Shown here: positions 38,693 to 58,265 of the stretch, in pieces
Position numbering within the stretch: the first letter of the stretch is position 1
Layout of the letters: each line of letters begins with the position of its first letter
DNA from: Halomonas sp. ML-15
Lineage (GTDB): Bacteria > Pseudomonadota > Gammaproteobacteria > Pseudomonadales > Halomonadaceae
Length of the DNA stretch: 64,000 nt
Direction of reading: 5' to 3'
Assembly: GCF_014779595.1 (NCBI RefSeq)
Contig: NZ_JACXZT010000019.1
Coordinates: forward strand, 1,599,728 to 1,663,727
The notes under the pieces: generated by a model
Databases searched by the model: none
What the model was told of the DNA's origin: nothing
The model's input: the letters and a program-made list of their open reading frames with translations, nothing else
Position numbers and translations under genes: made by a program

Positions 38693-39007
38693 TTAGGCGT
38701 CGATCTGCGTCTGCGTCGACTTGTAGATACGTACCTTGGTACCGTCTTCCTTCACCTGGAAGCCGACGCGATCCGCCTTACCGGTCTCCGAATTGAAGAT
38801 GGCTACGTTGGACGCGTGAATCGGAGCCTCGCGCTCGACGATACCGCCCTGATTGCCCGCCATGGGATTGGGCTTGGTGTGACGCTTGATCATATTCACA
38901 CCGGACACCACGAAGCGGTTTTCGAGAACCCGCTTGACGGTGCCGCGCTTGCCCTTATCCTTGCCGGCGATGACGATGACTTCATCATCACGTTTGATCT
39001 TTTGCAT
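38693..39007 (-). CDS. rplX: 50S ribosomal protein L24
   Basis: This 104-residue assembly initiator has the KOW motif [20 protein letters not shown]. It lies between rplN and rplE at the start of the spc-type gene set. Confidence 0.98.
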   Translation of the reverse strand: MQKIKRDDEVIVIAGKDKGKRGTVKRVLENRFVVSGVNMIKRHTKPNPMAGNQGGIVEREAPIHASNVAIFNSETGKADRVGFQVKEDGTKVRIYKSTQTQIDA

Positions 39008-39021
39008 ATCCGCCTCGCTCC

Positions 39022-39393
39022 TTACAGCACTTCAGGCGCCAAGGAAATGATCTTCATGAACTTCTCGTTGCGAAGTTCACGAGTGACCGGACCAAAAATA
39101 CGGGTGCCGATCGGCTGCTCGTTGGTGTTGTTCAACAGAACCGCCGCATTTCCATCGAAGCGGATCAGCGAACCGTCGGGACGACGGACGCCACTACGGG
39201 TGCGAACGACCACTGCCTTGAGGACCTGGCCCTTCTTGACCTTACCCCGCGGAATGGCTTCTTTCACCGTTACCTTGATGATGTCCCCAACGCGGGCATA
39301 GCGACGGTGTGAACCGCCCAGCACCTTGATGCATTGCACCCGGCGCGCTCCGCTGTTGTCGGCGACATCCAGCATTGTCTGAGTCTGAATCAT
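39022..39393 (-). CDS. rplN: 50S ribosomal protein L14
   Basis: This 123-residue protein starts [20 protein letters not shown] and has the family's [21 protein letters not shown] 54-base gap to rpsQ shows no obvious terminator or strong promoter, so the S10 and spc gene sets may be read through. Confidence 0.98.
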   Translation of the reverse strand: MIQTQTMLDVADNSGARRVQCIKVLGGSHRRYARVGDIIKVTVKEAIPRGKVKKGQVLKAVVVRTRSGVRRPDGSLIRFDGNAAVLLNNTNEQPIGTRIFGPVTRELRNEKFMKIISLAPEVL

Positions 39394-39447
39394 CGGTTTT
39401 CTCCAAACCTAATCTGACTGCACTGGTTTCGAAGGCGCTTGCCGAAC

Positions 39448-39708
39448 TTAGCCCTTGGCTTGCTCGACCACCTCGACCAACGTCCAGGCCTTCTTCTTGG
39501 ACAGCGGACGCGATTCCTGAATGGAAACCGTGTCGCCGGCCTTGGCCTGATTCGCCTCGTCATGGGCGTGCAGCTTGGTGGAGCGCTTCATGTACTTACC
39601 GTAGATCGGGTGACGCTCACGGCGCTCGATCATCACGACGATGGACTTGTCCATCTTGTCGCTCACCACCTTGCCGGTGAGCGTACGGGCTTTCTTTTCT
39701 TCGGCCAT
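39448..39708 (-). CDS. rpsQ: 30S ribosomal protein S17
   Basis: This 86-residue OB-fold protein has [20 protein letters not shown] and [20 protein letters not shown] chose the ATG at 39708 because AGGTGA lies five bases upstream; a GTG at 39717 would overlap the rpmC stop and add three residues. It is the last gene of the classical S10 set. Confidence 0.96.
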   Translation of the reverse strand: MAEEKKARTLTGKVVSDKMDKSIVVMIERRERHPIYGKYMKRSTKLHAHDEANQAKAGDTVSIQESRPLSKKKAWTLVEVVEQAKG

Positions 39709-39709
39709 C

Positions 39710-39901
39710 TCAGTCACCTGCCTTCTCGTTGAGCACAGTCTTCACGCGGGCAATATCCCGACGGACCTGCTTGAGCAGATGAGTCTGGCTCAGTTGGCCG
39801 GTGGCCTTCTGCATGCGCAGGTTGAACTGCTCGCGGAGGAGTTCAAAGAGCTGCTCGTTAAGCTCTTCTACTGACTTTTCACGAATTTCCTGGGCTTTCA
39901 T
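39710..39901 (-). CDS. rpmC: 50S ribosomal protein L29
   Basis: This 63-residue helical protein near the exit tunnel starts [20 protein letters not shown]. Its ATG overlaps the rplP stop (TGATG), so translation is coupled. A GTG one codon earlier is possible but not needed. Confidence 0.97.
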   Translation of the reverse strand: MKAQEIREKSVEELNEQLFELLREQFNLRMQKATGQLSQTHLLKQVRRDIARVKTVLNEKAGD

Positions 39902-40314
39902 CACATCACCGTCCGTTTCACAAAGGTGGTGGAGACCGGGAACTTTTGAGCCGCCAGGCTGAACGCCTCACGTGCCAGCTCTTCAGAAACACCCTCGATC
40001 TCGTACAGGACGCGGCCTGGCTGGATCTGCGCGACCCAATACTCGACCGAGCCCTTCCCCTTACCCATACGGACTTCCAGGGGCTTCTTGGAGATCGGCT
40101 TGTCCGGGAATACCCGGATCCAGATCTTGCCACCACGCTTCACATGACGGCTGATGGCACGACGACCTGCCTCGATCTGGCGGGCGGTGACGCGGCCGCG
40201 ACCGGTGGCCTTGAGGCCATACTCGCCGAAACTCACTTTGCTTCCGCGATGCGCCAGGCCACGATTACGGCCTTTCTGCATCTTGCGGAATTTCATACGC
40301 TTGGGTTGTAACAT
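39901..40314 (-). CDS. rplP: 50S ribosomal protein L16
   Basis: This 137-residue protein, near the peptidyl transferase centre and A-site tRNA, starts [20 protein letters not shown]. It has the conserved [20 protein letters not shown] and [12 protein letters not shown]. Confidence 0.98.
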   Translation of the reverse strand: MLQPKRMKFRKMQKGRNRGLAHRGSKVSFGEYGLKATGRGRVTARQIEAGRRAISRHVKRGGKIWIRVFPDKPISKKPLEVRMGKGKGSVEYWVAQIQPGRVLYEIEGVSEELAREAFSLAAQKFPVSTTFVKRTVM

Positions 40315-40329
40315 CGATTCGCTCTCCCC

Positions 40330-41028
40330 TTACCTGGAACCTTTCTTCTTGGAGGGCGCGTTCGTCGGCTGCTTAGCCTTGGCGCGAACCTCTTCGATGC
40401 CCCCGAGGATTTCACCCTTGAAGACCCAGACCTTGACACCGATGATGCCGTAGGTGGTCTTGGCCTCATAGGCGGCGTAGTCGATGTCCGCACGCAGAGT
40501 GTGCAGCGGCACGCGACCTTCGCGGTACCATTCGGTACGCGCGATTTCCGCACCACCAAGGCGACCTGACAGCATCACCTTGATACCACCGGCGCCCAGG
40601 CGCATGGCGTTCTGAACGGAACGCTTCATGGCACGACGGAACATCACGCGACGCTCGAGCTGGCCGGCAATGTTCTGCGCGACGAGCATGGCGTCGAGCT
40701 CCGGCTTGCGGATCTCTTCGATGTTAACGTGCACCGGCACGCCCATCATCTGGGTGACGTCGCGACGCAAACGGTCGACGTCTTCACCCTTCTTGCCAAT
40801 CACGATGCCCGGACGGGCGGTGTGAATGGTGATGCGGGCATTGTTCGCCGGACGCTCGATGTGGATGCGACTCACGGACGCATTCTTCAGCCGCTCCTCG
40901 AGGAAGCGACGCACTTCGAGATCGTTGTTCAGCTTGTCGGCATAAGTACCGCGCTCGGCGTACCACACCGAGGTATGGTCTTTGACGATACCCAGCCGAA
41001 TACCTGTCGGATTTACTTTCTGACCCAT
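40330..41028 (-). CDS. rpsC: 30S ribosomal protein S3
   Basis: This 232-residue mRNA-entry protein has a KH domain ([20 protein letters not shown]) and the C-terminal domain [20 protein letters not shown]. It starts [20 protein letters not shown]. Confidence 0.98.
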   Translation of the reverse strand: MGQKVNPTGIRLGIVKDHTSVWYAERGTYADKLNNDLEVRRFLEERLKNASVSRIHIERPANNARITIHTARPGIVIGKKGEDVDRLRRDVTQMMGVPVHVNIEEIRKPELDAMLVAQNIAGQLERRVMFRRAMKRSVQNAMRLGAGGIKVMLSGRLGGAEIARTEWYREGRVPLHTLRADIDYAAYEAKTTYGIIGVKVWVFKGEILGGIEEVRAKAKQPTNAPSKKKGSR

Positions 41029-41039
41029 CTGGTCGACTC

Positions 41040-41372
41040 CTACTTCTCGGCTACCTTGACGGTGATGTGGCAGGTGCGCTTCAAGATACGATCCGCACGG
41101 CCTTTGGCGCGCGGCTTGATACGCTTGAGCGTCATGCCCTCATCGACGCAGATGGTCGAGACACGCAGCTCGTCGATGTCCATGCCGTTATTTTCTTCCG
41201 CATTCGCGATGGCGGACTGAAGCACTTTCTTGACCAACTTGGCAGCCTTCTTCGGTGAGAAGGTCAGCAGGTCAATTGCTTCGGCGACCGGTTTACCGCG
41301 CACCTGGTCAGCCACCAAACGGGCCTTCTGGGCGGATAAACGAGCGCCACGCAGCTTAGCTGTGACTTCCAT
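41040..41372 (-). CDS. rplV: 50S ribosomal protein L22
   Basis: This 110-residue exit-tunnel protein has [20 protein letters not shown] and the beta-hairpin loop region [20 protein letters not shown]. Changes in that loop give macrolide resistance in other species; it looks ordinary here. Confidence 0.98.
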   Translation of the reverse strand: MEVTAKLRGARLSAQKARLVADQVRGKPVAEAIDLLTFSPKKAAKLVKKVLQSAIANAEENNGMDIDELRVSTICVDEGMTLKRIKPRAKGRADRILKRTCHITVKVAEK

Positions 41373-41390
41373 CTCTCAATCCTCTCTGGC

Positions 41391-41666
41391 TTACCGTTTG
41401 GCTTTCTTGTCCGCCGCATGACCGCGATAAGTGCGGGTGGCAGCGAATTCGCCCAGCTTGTGGCCAACCATTTCCTCGGAGACATGCACCGGGACGTGTT
41501 GGCGACCGTTATGGACTGCAATGGTGAGGCCCACCATGTTCGGCAGGATCATGGAGCGACGCGACCAGGTCTTGATCGGTTTGCGATCGCTCTTCTCCAC
41601 TGCAGCCTCAACCTTCTTCAGCAGATGAAGGTCGATAAAAGGACCTTTCTTCAGTGAACGTGGCAC
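41391..41666 (-). CDS. rpsS: 30S ribosomal protein S19
   Basis: This 91-residue head protein starts [20 protein letters not shown] and has [20 protein letters not shown]. It sits between rplB and rplV. Confidence 0.98.
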   Translation of the reverse strand: MPRSLKKGPFIDLHLLKKVEAAVEKSDRKPIKTWSRRSMILPNMVGLTIAVHNGRQHVPVHVSEEMVGHKLGEFAATRTYRGHAADKKAKR

Positions 41667-41688
41667 AGCCGTTACCCCTTAATGTGTG

Positions 41689-42516
41689 TTACTTGGCCTT
41701 GCGGCGACGAACGATAAGCTTGTCGGTGCGCTTGTTCTTACGGGTCTTGTGGCCCTTCGTGGGAACGCCCCACGGAGTCACCGGGTGACGACCACCGCTG
41801 GTGCGGCCTTCACCGCCACCGTGCGGGTGATCCACCGGGTTCATGGCCACGCCGCGAACAGTCGGACGCACACCTCTCCAGCGCTTCGCACCGGCCTTGC
41901 CAAGTTGACGCAGGCTGTGCTCGGAGTTGCTCACTTCACCCAAGGTCGCACGGCACTCGGCCAGAATCTTGCGCATCTCGCCGGAGCGCAGACGAACCGA
42001 AGCGTAGTTGCCTTCGCGGGCGACCAGCTGAGCACTGGTACCGGCGCTGCGTGCGATCTGTGCGCCCTTGCCGGGTTTCAGCTCGATGCAGTGCACGGTG
42101 GAGCCCACCGGGATGTTACGCAACGGCAGGGTATTACCCCGCTTGATCGCTGCGTTGACGCCGGACTCGAGGGTATCGCCAGCCTTCACGCCCTTGGGCG
42201 CGATGACGTAGCGGCGCTCGCCGTCCAGGTACTTGAGCAGTGCAATGTGCGCACTGCGGTTCGGGTCGTATTCGATACGCTCAACGACGGCAGGAACGCC
42301 ATCCTTGGTGCGCTTGAAATCGACCAGACGATAGTGCTGACGGTGGCCACCGCCCACGTGACGGGTGGTGATGCGACCGTTGTTATTACGTCCACCGGAC
42401 TTGGACTTTTTCTCAAGTAGCGGCGCGTAAGCGCGGCCCTTGTAGATCTCGTCGTTGACGATCTTGACGACGTGACGACGACCGGCGGAAGTGGGTTTAG
42501 TCTTGACTACTGCCAT
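41689..42516 (-). CDS. rplB: 50S ribosomal protein L2
   Basis: This 275-residue protein is needed for subunit joining and peptidyl transfer. It has the conserved C-terminal region [20 protein letters not shown] with the essential His. It starts [20 protein letters not shown]. Confidence 0.98.
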   Translation of the reverse strand: MAVVKTKPTSAGRRHVVKIVNDEIYKGRAYAPLLEKKSKSGGRNNNGRITTRHVGGGHRQHYRLVDFKRTKDGVPAVVERIEYDPNRSAHIALLKYLDGERRYVIAPKGVKAGDTLESGVNAAIKRGNTLPLRNIPVGSTVHCIELKPGKGAQIARSAGTSAQLVAREGNYASVRLRSGEMRKILAECRATLGEVSNSEHSLRQLGKAGAKRWRGVRPTVRGVAMNPVDHPHGGGEGRTSGGRHPVTPWGVPTKGHKTRKNKRTDKLIVRRRKAK

Positions 42517-42533
42517 GATCCGTACTCCTGCCC

Positions 42534-42830
42534 TTATTCGGCGCCAGAGAAGTCTTCGAGCGTCTCGCCCGCGGCCAGGGTCACATACGCTTTGCGGTAA
42601 CCCTTGCGCTGACCGATGCCATTTGCGGTGCGCTTGGTCTTGCCCTTCATGTTCAGGACCTGCACGCGATCGACCTTCTTGCCGAACAGAGCCTGGACGG
42701 CCTTCTTGATCTCCGGCTTGGTCGCGTCGTCCGCCACCTTGAACACATACTGATTGCGTTCAGCGGCGAAAGCGGCCTTCTCGGTCATGTGCGGACCAAG
42801 CAGAACCTTGAATACACGTTCCTGGTTCAT
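42534..42830 (-). CDS. rplW: 50S ribosomal protein L23
   Basis: This 98-residue protein at the tunnel exit is the docking site for trigger factor and SRP. It has [20 protein letters not shown] and [20 protein letters not shown]. Its ATG overlaps the rplD stop by four bases. Confidence 0.98.
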   Translation of the reverse strand: MNQERVFKVLLGPHMTEKAAFAAERNQYVFKVADDATKPEIKKAVQALFGKKVDRVQVLNMKGKTKRTANGIGQRKGYRKAYVTLAAGETLEDFSGAE

Positions 42831-43435
42831 GCCAGCTTCTCCTCGAATTTACGCAGAGCAGAGACGGTGACCAACACCTTGTCGAAGGCGACCAGGCTCA
42901 CCGGGTCGGCGGCGGCAACGTCCACGACATCCACGTTAGGGATATTGCGGGCAGCCAGGTAGAGCTTCTCGTCGAGTTCTTCGGTAACGATCAGCACTTT
43001 CTCGAGCCCCAGCTCACCGAGCTTGGCAACCAGCTGCTTGGTCTTGGGCGCGTCGACGGTGATCTCTTCGACCGCCACCAGACGCTCCTGACGCACCAGT
43101 TCCGAAAGGATCGAGCGCATCGCCGCGCGGTACATCTTGCGGTTGACCTTCTGCGAGTGGTCCTGAGGACGCGCTGCAAAGGTCACACCGCCGCTACGCC
43201 ATAGCGGCGAGCGGATGGTACCGGCACGGGCACGACCAGTACCCTTCTGGCGCCACGGCTTCTTGCCGCCGCCACGCACTTCGGAACGGTTCTTCTGGCC
43301 GCGAGTACCCTGACGACCACCGGCCAGATAGGCGGTGACGACCTGATGTACCAGCGCTTCGTTGAATTCTTTGCCAAAGGTCGCTTCGGACACTTCGATA
43401 GTGCCGGCGCTAGCACCTGCTAGATTCAGATTCAT
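42827..43435 (-). CDS. rplD: 50S ribosomal protein L4
   Basis: This 202-residue tunnel protein has the conserved loop [20 protein letters not shown] and [21 protein letters not shown]. coli L4 also represses its operon by binding the S10 leader. The start is the ATG at 43435 (MNLNLAG); the open frame extends three codons to a TTG. See the rpsJ-rplC gap for a possible leader. Confidence 0.97.
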   Translation of the reverse strand: MNLNLAGASAGTIEVSEATFGKEFNEALVHQVVTAYLAGGRQGTRGQKNRSEVRGGGKKPWRQKGTGRARAGTIRSPLWRSGGVTFAARPQDHSQKVNRKMYRAAMRSILSELVRQERLVAVEEITVDAPKTKQLVAKLGELGLEKVLIVTEELDEKLYLAARNIPNVDVVDVAAADPVSLVAFDKVLVTVSALRKFEEKLA

Positions 43436-43449
43436 CGGTTCCAACCCCC

Positions 43450-44088
43450 TCAGCGAGCTTTGACGGAAGAGCGCACAACGACGTCGCTACCCGGTGCACC
43501 AGGGACAGCGCCCTTGATCAACAGCAGGTTGCGTTCGGCGTCGACACGGACGACTTCCAGGCTCTGCACGGTGCAGCGGACATTGCCCATCTGACCGGCC
43601 ATCTTCTTGCCTTTGAAGACGCGACCCGGGGTCTGGCACATGCCGATGGAGCCCGGCGCGCGATGCGACAGAGAGTTGCCGTGGGTCATGTCCTGGGTGC
43701 GGAAGTTCCAGCGCTTGACGGCGCCCTGGAAGCCCTTGCCCTTGGAGGTACCGGTCACATCGATGATCTGACCAGCTTCGAAGAGGGATACGGTGAGTTC
43801 GCCACCCACTTCCGGTGCTTCGTCGCCTTCGGCGAGACGAAATTCCATCAGTGAACGACCGGCCTCGGTGCCTGCCTTGGCAAACTGTCCAGCTTGCGCC
43901 TTGGTCAGGTGCTTGGCCTTGCGGGAACCGGTTGTAACCTGGACTGCGCTGTAACCGTCGGCTTCGACAGTCTTGACGCGAGTCACACGGTTAGGCTCAA
44001 CCTCAATAACGGTCACGGGCACGGATGCGCCATCTTCGGTGAAGACCCGGGTCATACCGGACTTCTTACCGACTAAACCGATAGTCAT
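43450..44088 (-). CDS. rplC: 50S ribosomal protein L3
   Basis: This 212-residue protein starts [20 protein letters not shown], the family start; the longer open frame is excluded. The long loop near the peptidyl transferase centre reads [20 protein letters not shown], including the Gln that is methylated by PrmB in E. coli. Confidence 0.98.
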   Translation of the reverse strand: MTIGLVGKKSGMTRVFTEDGASVPVTVIEVEPNRVTRVKTVEADGYSAVQVTTGSRKAKHLTKAQAGQFAKAGTEAGRSLMEFRLAEGDEAPEVGGELTVSLFEAGQIIDVTGTSKGKGFQGAVKRWNFRTQDMTHGNSLSHRAPGSIGMCQTPGRVFKGKKMAGQMGNVRCTVQSLEVVRVDAERNLLLIKGAVPGAPGSDVVVRSSVKAR

Positions 44089-44243
44089 GTTCAGTCTCCT
44101 AATAGTGTACGGGGCTATCACCCGCTATGGCTGCCCTTTCCAGAGCATTCCACTAGCACGTTGTATGACGCCATCCCGGCGTGGCGGCTGCTGCTCGGCG
44201 GTATCGTATGCCGGGCGCTGGGCCGCGAGTGTCTAGTGAGGTC
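44089..44243 (-). other. Long rpsJ-rplC intergenic region
   Basis: The 155-base spacer between S10 and L3 genes is far longer than the roughly 30 bases of E. coli. It holds no open frame of note, several short GC-rich complementary stretches (for example CGCCA/TGGCG around 44169-44186) and AGGAG before rplC. A structured regulatory or processing element is possible but unproven. Confidence 0.4.
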
Positions 44244-44555
44244 TCAGTCGAGTTTGATTTGCACGTCAACGCCAGCGGCGAGGTCGAGCTTCATCAGTGC
44301 GTCAACGGTCTTTTCGGTGGGTTCGACAATGTCGAGCACACGCTTGTGAGTGCGAATCTCATACTGGTCGCGCGCGTCCTTGTTGACGTGCGGCGAGATC
44401 AGGATGGTATAGCGCTCACGGTTGGTCGGCAGCGGGATCGGACCGCGCACCTGAGCACCGGTACGCTTGGCGGTTTCAACGATCTCCGCGGCGGACTGGT
44501 CGATCAGGCGATGGTCGAACGCTTTCAACCGAATGCGAATCTTTTGGTTCTGCAT
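44244..44555 (-). CDS. rpsJ: 30S ribosomal protein S10 / NusE
   Basis: This 103-residue head protein also acts as NusE in antitermination with NusB and contacts NusG. It starts [20 protein letters not shown]. It is the first gene of the S10 operon, with a clear sigma70 promoter about 65 bases upstream. Confidence 0.98.
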   Translation of the reverse strand: MQNQKIRIRLKAFDHRLIDQSAAEIVETAKRTGAQVRGPIPLPTNRERYTILISPHVNKDARDQYEIRTHKRVLDIVEPTEKTVDALMKLDLAAGVDVQIKLD

Positions 44556-44619
44556 TAGCCCTAAACTCCAATGGATGTCGACGGCGCGAGCCGTCTACCC
44601 ACGCATTCAAAGGATGCGC

Positions 44620-44648
44620 ATTATAGGCATGGCGACCGCCGGAGTCAA
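44620..44648 (-). promoter_or_regulatory. Sigma70 promoter of the S10 operon
   Basis: On the minus strand TTGACT (44643-44648) and a perfect TATAAT (44620-44625) are 17 bases apart. Transcription would start near 44613, leaving a leader of about 58 bases before rpsJ. That is too short for the E. coli-type L4-responsive S10 leader. Confidence 0.88.
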
Positions 44649-44672
44649 ACACTCTGGCGAAAACATGCGCAG

Positions 44673-44700
44673 AAAGGGGGCCCCCGCAGGAGCCCCCTTC
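44673..44700 (-). terminator. Terminator after tuf
   Basis: GGGGGCTCC and its near complement GGGGGCCCCC form a GC-rich hairpin ending in CCCCCTTTC on the minus strand, 22 bases after the tuf stop. It ends the str operon just upstream of the S10 promoter. Confidence 0.75.
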
Positions 44701-44722
44701 GATCATCGGGTGAGCCTAAGGC

Positions 44723-45916
44723 TTACTGGATGATCTTGGCGACAACACCGGCGCCAACGGTACGGCCGCCTTCGCGGATCGCGAAGCGCAGGCCGTCTTC
44801 CATGGCGATCGGTGCGATCAGGGTAACAACCATCTTGACGTTGTCGCCCGGCATGACCATCTCGACACCTTCCGGCAGTTCACAGGTACCGGTTACATCG
44901 GTGGTACGGAAGTAGAACTGCGGACGATAGCCCTTGAAGAACGGCGTGTGACGACCACCCTCTTCCTTGGACAGCACGTAGACTTCGGCTTCGAAGACGG
45001 TGTGCGGGTTGATGGTGCCCGGCTTGGCCAGTACCTGACCACGCTCGACGTCGTCACGCTTGGTGCCGCGCAGCAGGGCGCCGACGTTCTCACCAGCACG
45101 ACCTTCGTCGAGCAGCTTGCGGAACATCTCGACACCGGTCACGACAGTCTTGGTGGTGTCCTTGATACCGACGATCTCGATCTCTTCGCCAGCCTTGACG
45201 ATACCGCGCTCGATACGACCGGTAACCACGGTGCCGCGGCCGGAGATGGAGAACACATCTTCGATCGGCATCAGGAACGGCTGATCGATGGCACGCTCCG
45301 GCTCCGGGATGTACTCATCCAGGGCCTTGATCAGGTTGGCGACGGCAGTAGTACCCATGCCGTTGTCGTCTTCACCGTTCAGCGCCATCAGCGCAGAACC
45401 GATGATGATCGGCGTATCGTCACCCGGGAAGTCGTACTCGGACAGGAGTTCACGAACTTCCATCTCGACCAGCTCGAGCAGCTCTTCGTCGTCGACCATA
45501 TCGGCCTTGTTCAGGAACACGACGATGTACGGCACGCCGACCTGACGCGACAGCAGGATGTGCTCGCGAGTCTGCGGCATGGGGCCGTCGGCAGCAGAAC
45601 AGACCAGGATAGCGCCGTCCATCTGGGCAGCACCGGTGATCATGTTCTTGACGTAGTCAGCGTGCCCCGGGCAGTCGACGTGCGCATAGTGGCGCTCTTC
45701 GGACTGATACTCGACGTGAGCGGTGGCGATGGTGATGCCGCGCTCGCGCTCTTCCGGAGCATTATCGATGCTGTCGAACTGGCGCCATTCGCCGCCGAAC
45801 ACCTCGGCAGAAACGCGGGTCAGGGCCGCAGTCAGCGTGGTCTTGCCGTGGTCGACGTGACCGATGGTGCCGACGTTGACGTGCGGTTTGGAACGTTCAA
45901 ATTTTTCCTTAGCCAC
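44723..45916 (-). CDS. tuf: Elongation factor Tu
   Basis: This 397-residue GTPase delivers aminoacyl-tRNA to the ribosome. GTP motifs GHVDHGKTT (P-loop), [12 protein letters not shown] and NKADMVDD are intact. It is last in the str operon after fusA. No second tuf copy exists at the usual position between tRNA-Thr and tRNA-Trp in this window, so this may be the only copy. Confidence 0.98.
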   Translation of the reverse strand: MAKEKFERSKPHVNVGTIGHVDHGKTTLTAALTRVSAEVFGGEWRQFDSIDNAPEERERGITIATAHVEYQSEERHYAHVDCPGHADYVKNMITGAAQMDGAILVCSAADGPMPQTREHILLSRQVGVPYIVVFLNKADMVDDEELLELVEMEVRELLSEYDFPGDDTPIIIGSALMALNGEDDNGMGTTAVANLIKALDEYIPEPERAIDQPFLMPIEDVFSISGRGTVVTGRIERGIVKAGEEIEIVGIKDTTKTVVTGVEMFRKLLDEGRAGENVGALLRGTKRDDVERGQVLAKPGTINPHTVFEAEVYVLSKEEGGRHTPFFKGYRPQFYFRTTDVTGTCELPEGVEMVMPGDNVKMVVTLIAPIAMEDGLRFAIREGGRTVGAGVVAKIIQ

Positions 45917-45945
45917 TGCTATAACCTCTTTACGTTAGCTAACGG

Positions 45946-48066
45946 TTAACCGTTCTGGTTGATGACGGCTTCAACGACGCTGGAGGGCGCCTCGTCGTAC
46001 TTTGCAAACTCCATGGAGTAGCTTGCGCGGCCCTGGGTCTGAGAACGCAGGTCGGTTGCATAACCGAACATCTCGCCCAGCGGCACCATTGCGCGGATGA
46101 CCTTGCCCGAAGACGTGTCATCCATGCCCTGCACCAGACCGCGACGACGGTTCAGGTCGCCCATGACGTCACCCATGAACTCCTCGGGGGTCACGACTTC
46201 GACCTTCATCATCGGCTCCAGCAGCACGGCCTTGGCCTTTCTGGCCCCTTCCTTGACCGCCATCGAAGAGGCGATCTTGAACGCAGTCTCGTTGGAGTCC
46301 ACGTCATGGTAGGAACCATCATACAGCGTGACCTTGACGTCGATCATCGGGTAGCCCGCGATGACACCGTTTTGCAGCTGCTCATAGGCCCCTTTCTCGA
46401 CGGCACCCACGTATTCCTTGGGCACTGCGCCGCCGACGATCTCGGAGGTGAACTTGAAGTGCAGTTCTTCGTCCTCCTCCTTGTCCGCTTCGGTGAGCGG
46501 CTCGATGCGCAGCCAGACATGGCCGAACTGGCCACGACCGCCCGACTGGCGCACGAACTTGCCTTCCTGCTCGACGCTGCCGCGAATGGTTTCGCGGTAG
46601 GCGACCTGGGGCTTGCCGATATTGGCTTCGACCTTGAACTCGCGACGCATGCGGTCAACGATGATATCAAGGTGCAGCTCACCCATCCCGGAGATGATGG
46701 TCTGACCGGTCTCTTCGTCGGTCTTGACGCGGAACGACGGATCTTCCTGAGCCAGCTTGCCCAGCGCCACGCCCATCTTTTCCTGGTCGGCCTTGGACTT
46801 CGGCTCCACCGCCACCGAGATCACCGGATCCGGGAACTCCATGCGCTCCAGCACGATCTTGTCGTTCAGGTCGCACAGGGTGTCACCGGTGGTGACGTCC
46901 TTGAGGCCGATACAGGCAGCAATATCGCCAGCGTAGAGCTCTTTGATCTCTTCGCGCGAGTTGGAGTGCATCTGCACGATACGACCCACGCGCTCCTTCT
47001 TGCTCTTGACCGAGTTGAACACGCTGTCGCCCGACTTCAATACGCCCGAATAGACGCGAATAAAGGTCAGGGTGCCGACGAACGGGTCGGTGGCGATCTT
47101 GAACGCCAGTGCCGAGAAGGGTGCGCTGTCGTCGGCTTCACGGGTGGCGATGGTGCCATCCTTGTCGTCCAGCTCGCCCTCGATGGCCTTGACCTCGGTG
47201 GGCGACGGCATGAACTCGATGACGCCGTCGAGCACCGCCTGGACGCCCTTGTTCTTGAACGCCGAGCCGCAGGTGACCAGCACGATTTCATTGGCCAGGG
47301 TGCGCGCGCGCAGCCCCGCCTTGATCTCTTCGAGGGACAGCTCACCGCCTTCGAGGTACTTGTCCATCAGCTCTTCCGAGCCTTCGGCAGCGGCCTCGAT
47401 CATCTCTTCGCGGTACTTCTCGGCAGTTTCCTGGAGCTCGGCAGGAATGTCGGCCAGGTCATAGCTCATGCCCAGGTCGTCTTCATTCCACAGGATCGCC
47501 TTCATCTGCAGCAGATCGATGACGCCCTTGAAATTTTCCTCGGTGCCCCAGTTGATCTGGATCGGCACGGCGTTAGCGCCAAGCCGCTCCTTGAGCTGGT
47601 CGACGACCATGAAGAAGTCGGCGCCGGCGCGGTCCATCTTGTTGACGAACACCATGCGCGGCACTTCGTACTTGTTGGCCTGGCGCCATACGGTCTCGGT
47701 CTGCGGCTGGACGCCGGACGAGCCACACAGCACCACTACCGCTCCATCGAGCACACGCAACGAACGCTCAACTTCGATGGTGAAGTCAACGTGCCCCGGC
47801 GTGTCGATGATGTTGATGCGGTGCTCATCGAACTGCTTGTTCATGCCCTGCCAGAAGCAGGTAGTCGCTGCGGAGGTGATAGTGATACCACGCTCCTGCT
47901 CCTGCTCCATCCAGTCCATGGTGGCTGCGCCATCATGGACCTCGCCGACCTTGTGCGACAGGCCGGTGTAGAACAGGACACGCTCGGTGGTGGTGGTCTT
48001 ACCGGCGTCAACGTGGGCGACGATACCAATGTTGCGGTAACGCTTGAGCGGAGTCTTGCGTGCCAC
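45946..48066 (-). CDS. fusA: Elongation factor G
   Basis: This GTPase drives translocation and ribosome recycling. It has [27 protein letters not shown] and NKMDR, and domains II-V of normal length. The best start is a GTG at 48066, giving [12 protein letters not shown] like E. coli EF-G (706 residues) and preceded by GGGGA. An in-frame ATG at 48081 would add five residues but has no ribosome site. It lies between rpsG and tuf. Confidence 0.97.
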   Translation of the reverse strand: MARKTPLKRYRNIGIVAHVDAGKTTTTERVLFYTGLSHKVGEVHDGAATMDWMEQEQERGITITSAATTCFWQGMNKQFDEHRINIIDTPGHVDFTIEVERSLRVLDGAVVVLCGSSGVQPQTETVWRQANKYEVPRMVFVNKMDRAGADFFMVVDQLKERLGANAVPIQINWGTEENFKGVIDLLQMKAILWNEDDLGMSYDLADIPAELQETAEKYREEMIEAAAEGSEELMDKYLEGGELSLEEIKAGLRARTLANEIVLVTCGSAFKNKGVQAVLDGVIEFMPSPTEVKAIEGELDDKDGTIATREADDSAPFSALAFKIATDPFVGTLTFIRVYSGVLKSGDSVFNSVKSKKERVGRIVQMHSNSREEIKELYAGDIAACIGLKDVTTGDTLCDLNDKIVLERMEFPDPVISVAVEPKSKADQEKMGVALGKLAQEDPSFRVKTDEETGQTIISGMGELHLDIIVDRMRREFKVEANIGKPQVAYRETIRGSVEQEGKFVRQSGGRGQFGHVWLRIEPLTEADKEEDEELHFKFTSEIVGGAVPKEYVGAVEKGAYEQLQNGVIAGYPMIDVKVTLYDGSYHDVDSNETAFKIASSMAVKEGARKAKAVLLEPMMKVEVVTPEEFMGDVMGDLNRRRGLVQGMDDTSSGKVIRAMVPLGEMFGYATDLRSQTQGRASYSMEFAKYDEAPSSVVEAVINQNG

Positions 48067-48144
48067 GATGGAATTCCCCATTGGTTGGACGTGCTGCCCG
48101 ATCGGGCAGCACCTCGTGTATGGAAGTCGGCGAACGCGCCGTGC

Positions 48145-48624
<480 letters not shown>

Positions 48625-48728
48625 TCAGTAAAGGGTCCTTCAGGTAAACCCGGGACTCGCCTCATGCGAGGCCGCCCGACCTTACTCTTATCTGACCGTT
48701 GCAAATCTGTGAGTAAATACGTCCGAAA

Positions 48729-49103
48729 TCAGGACTTGGGACGCTTGGTGCCGTACTTGGAACGACCCTGCTTACGATTCTGAACACCGGAGGTGTCAAG
48801 CGCGCCGCGTACGGTGTGGTAACGCACACCCGGCAAATCCTTGACGCGACCGCCGCGAATCAGAACCACGGAGTGCTCCTGCAGGTTGTGACCTTCACCA
48901 CCGATGTACGAAGAGACTTCGTAGCCGTTGGTCAGGCGCACACGGCAGACCTTACGCAGCGCCGAGTTCGGCTTCTTCGGGGTAGTGGTGTAGACGCGGG
49001 TGCAAACGCCGCGCTTTTGCGGGCAGGCCTGCAGCGCCGGTACGTCGCTCTTGGCGACAGGACGCTTGCGCGGCTTGCGCACGAGCTGATTGATAGTTGC
49101 CAT
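48729..49103 (-). CDS. rpsL: 30S ribosomal protein S12
   Basis: This 124-residue decoding-centre protein has [20 protein letters not shown] and [20 protein letters not shown], with the Lys residues tied to streptomycin sensitivity in wild-type form. It is the first gene of the str operon. Confidence 0.98.
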   Translation of the reverse strand: MATINQLVRKPRKRPVAKSDVPALQACPQKRGVCTRVYTTTPKKPNSALRKVCRVRLTNGYEVSSYIGGEGHNLQEHSVVLIRGGRVKDLPGVRYHTVRGALDTSGVQNRKQGRSKYGTKRPKS

Positions 49104-49182
49104 GGTCTGTTGCTGACTCCAATGGTTGCCTTAGCCTTTTTAGCGGGTGCGGGCGTACCCACCCCACTATTGAAGGCTGCGC

Positions 49183-49212
49183 ATTCTACTGCTTTGCTGC
49201 AATGCCCGTCAA
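49183..49212 (-). promoter_or_regulatory. Sigma70 promoter of the str operon
   Basis: On the minus strand TTGACG (49207-49212) and TAGAAT (49183-49188) are separated by 18 bases. The -10 lies about 80 bases before rpsL. Confidence 0.75.
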
Positions 49213-49226
49213 GCCTGGGCTCGACG

Positions 49227-49254
49227 GCCGCGGCGGCGGTTCAGCCGCCGCGGC
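49227..49254 (-). terminator. GC-rich hairpin after rpoC
   Basis: GCCGCGGCGGC (49227-49237) and GCCGCCGCGGC (49244-49254) form a perfect 11-base-pair stem with a six-base loop, 12 bases after the rpoC stop. No T-run follows on the minus strand, so it may be a non-canonical terminator or a 3'-end stabiliser. Confidence 0.6.
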
Positions 49255-49266
49255 AGCAGATTCTGC

Positions 49267-53484
<4,218 letters not shown>

Positions 53485-53494
53485 TGAGGGGCTC

Positions 53495-57571
<4,077 letters not shown>

Positions 57572-57731
57572 CTGTATTCCCCAGCTTGTTCACCATGGGT
57601 GACCGATGCGTGTCGGCGCCACCCGACGACAGCACTACCGTCAGGCGCTGACGGCAAGCCCCCGTATGAGAGCTCGCCGTCGGAATTCGGCTAGCGGCTA
57701 CGCCAAGCATGGCGGCCGGCTAGTAACAACA

Positions 57732-57767
57732 GAAAAAGGCCGGCAGCGGGTGTCCCGCCACCAGCCG
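57732..57767 (-). terminator. Attenuator-like terminator between rplL and rpoB
   Basis: On the minus strand a hairpin GGCTGG-TGGCGGG-ACA-CCCGCTG-CCGGCC (57738-57766) is followed by TTTTT (57733-57737), 40 bases after the rplL stop. E. coli has a partial terminator at the same place that lowers rpoBC expression relative to the ribosomal proteins; the same role is likely here. Confidence 0.75.
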
Positions 57768-57806
57768 TGGAAGCTTACGCAGCGCGTGAAGCCATGGGCA
57801 CAAGGG

Positions 57807-58175
57807 TTACTTGAGCTCCACAGACGCGCCGGCTTCTTCCAGCTTCTTCTTGGCTGCTTCAGCGTCGTCCTTGGACATCGCTTCCTTGATGGTCGCCGGC
57901 GCGCCGTCAACGGCACCCTTGGCTTCCTTCAGGCCCAGACCCGTGATCTCGCGAACCACCTTGATCACGTTGACTTTCTTCTCGCCAGCGCCAGTCAGCA
58001 CCAGGTCGAACTCGGTCTGCTCTTCAGCCACTTCACCAGCGGCAGCCGGGCCAGCCACAACGGCGGCAGCGGCGGACACGCCGAACTTCTCTTCCATCGC
58101 TTCAACCAGCTCGGCGACTTCCATCACGGACATGTCGGCGACGGCGTTGATGATGTCTTCTTTGGTCAGTGCCAT
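57807..58175 (-). CDS. rplL: 50S ribosomal protein L7/L12
   Basis: This 122-residue stalk protein has an N-terminal dimerisation domain, an Ala-rich hinge ([15 protein letters not shown]) and the factor-binding C-terminal domain [20 protein letters not shown]. It follows rplJ with a 90-base gap and binds L10 in multiple copies. Confidence 0.98.
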   Translation of the reverse strand: MALTKEDIINAVADMSVMEVAELVEAMEEKFGVSAAAAVVAGPAAAGEVAEEQTEFDLVLTGAGEKKVNVIKVVREITGLGLKEAKGAVDGAPATIKEAMSKDDAEAAKKKLEEAGASVELK

Positions 58176-58265
58176 GTTTCACATTCCTAACTTTGCGGGA
58201 GCCTCGGTCGCCCGAGCGCTCGTAGATACAGTGTTCGATTCAGACAGCGGGATCGAGTTCGCCGA

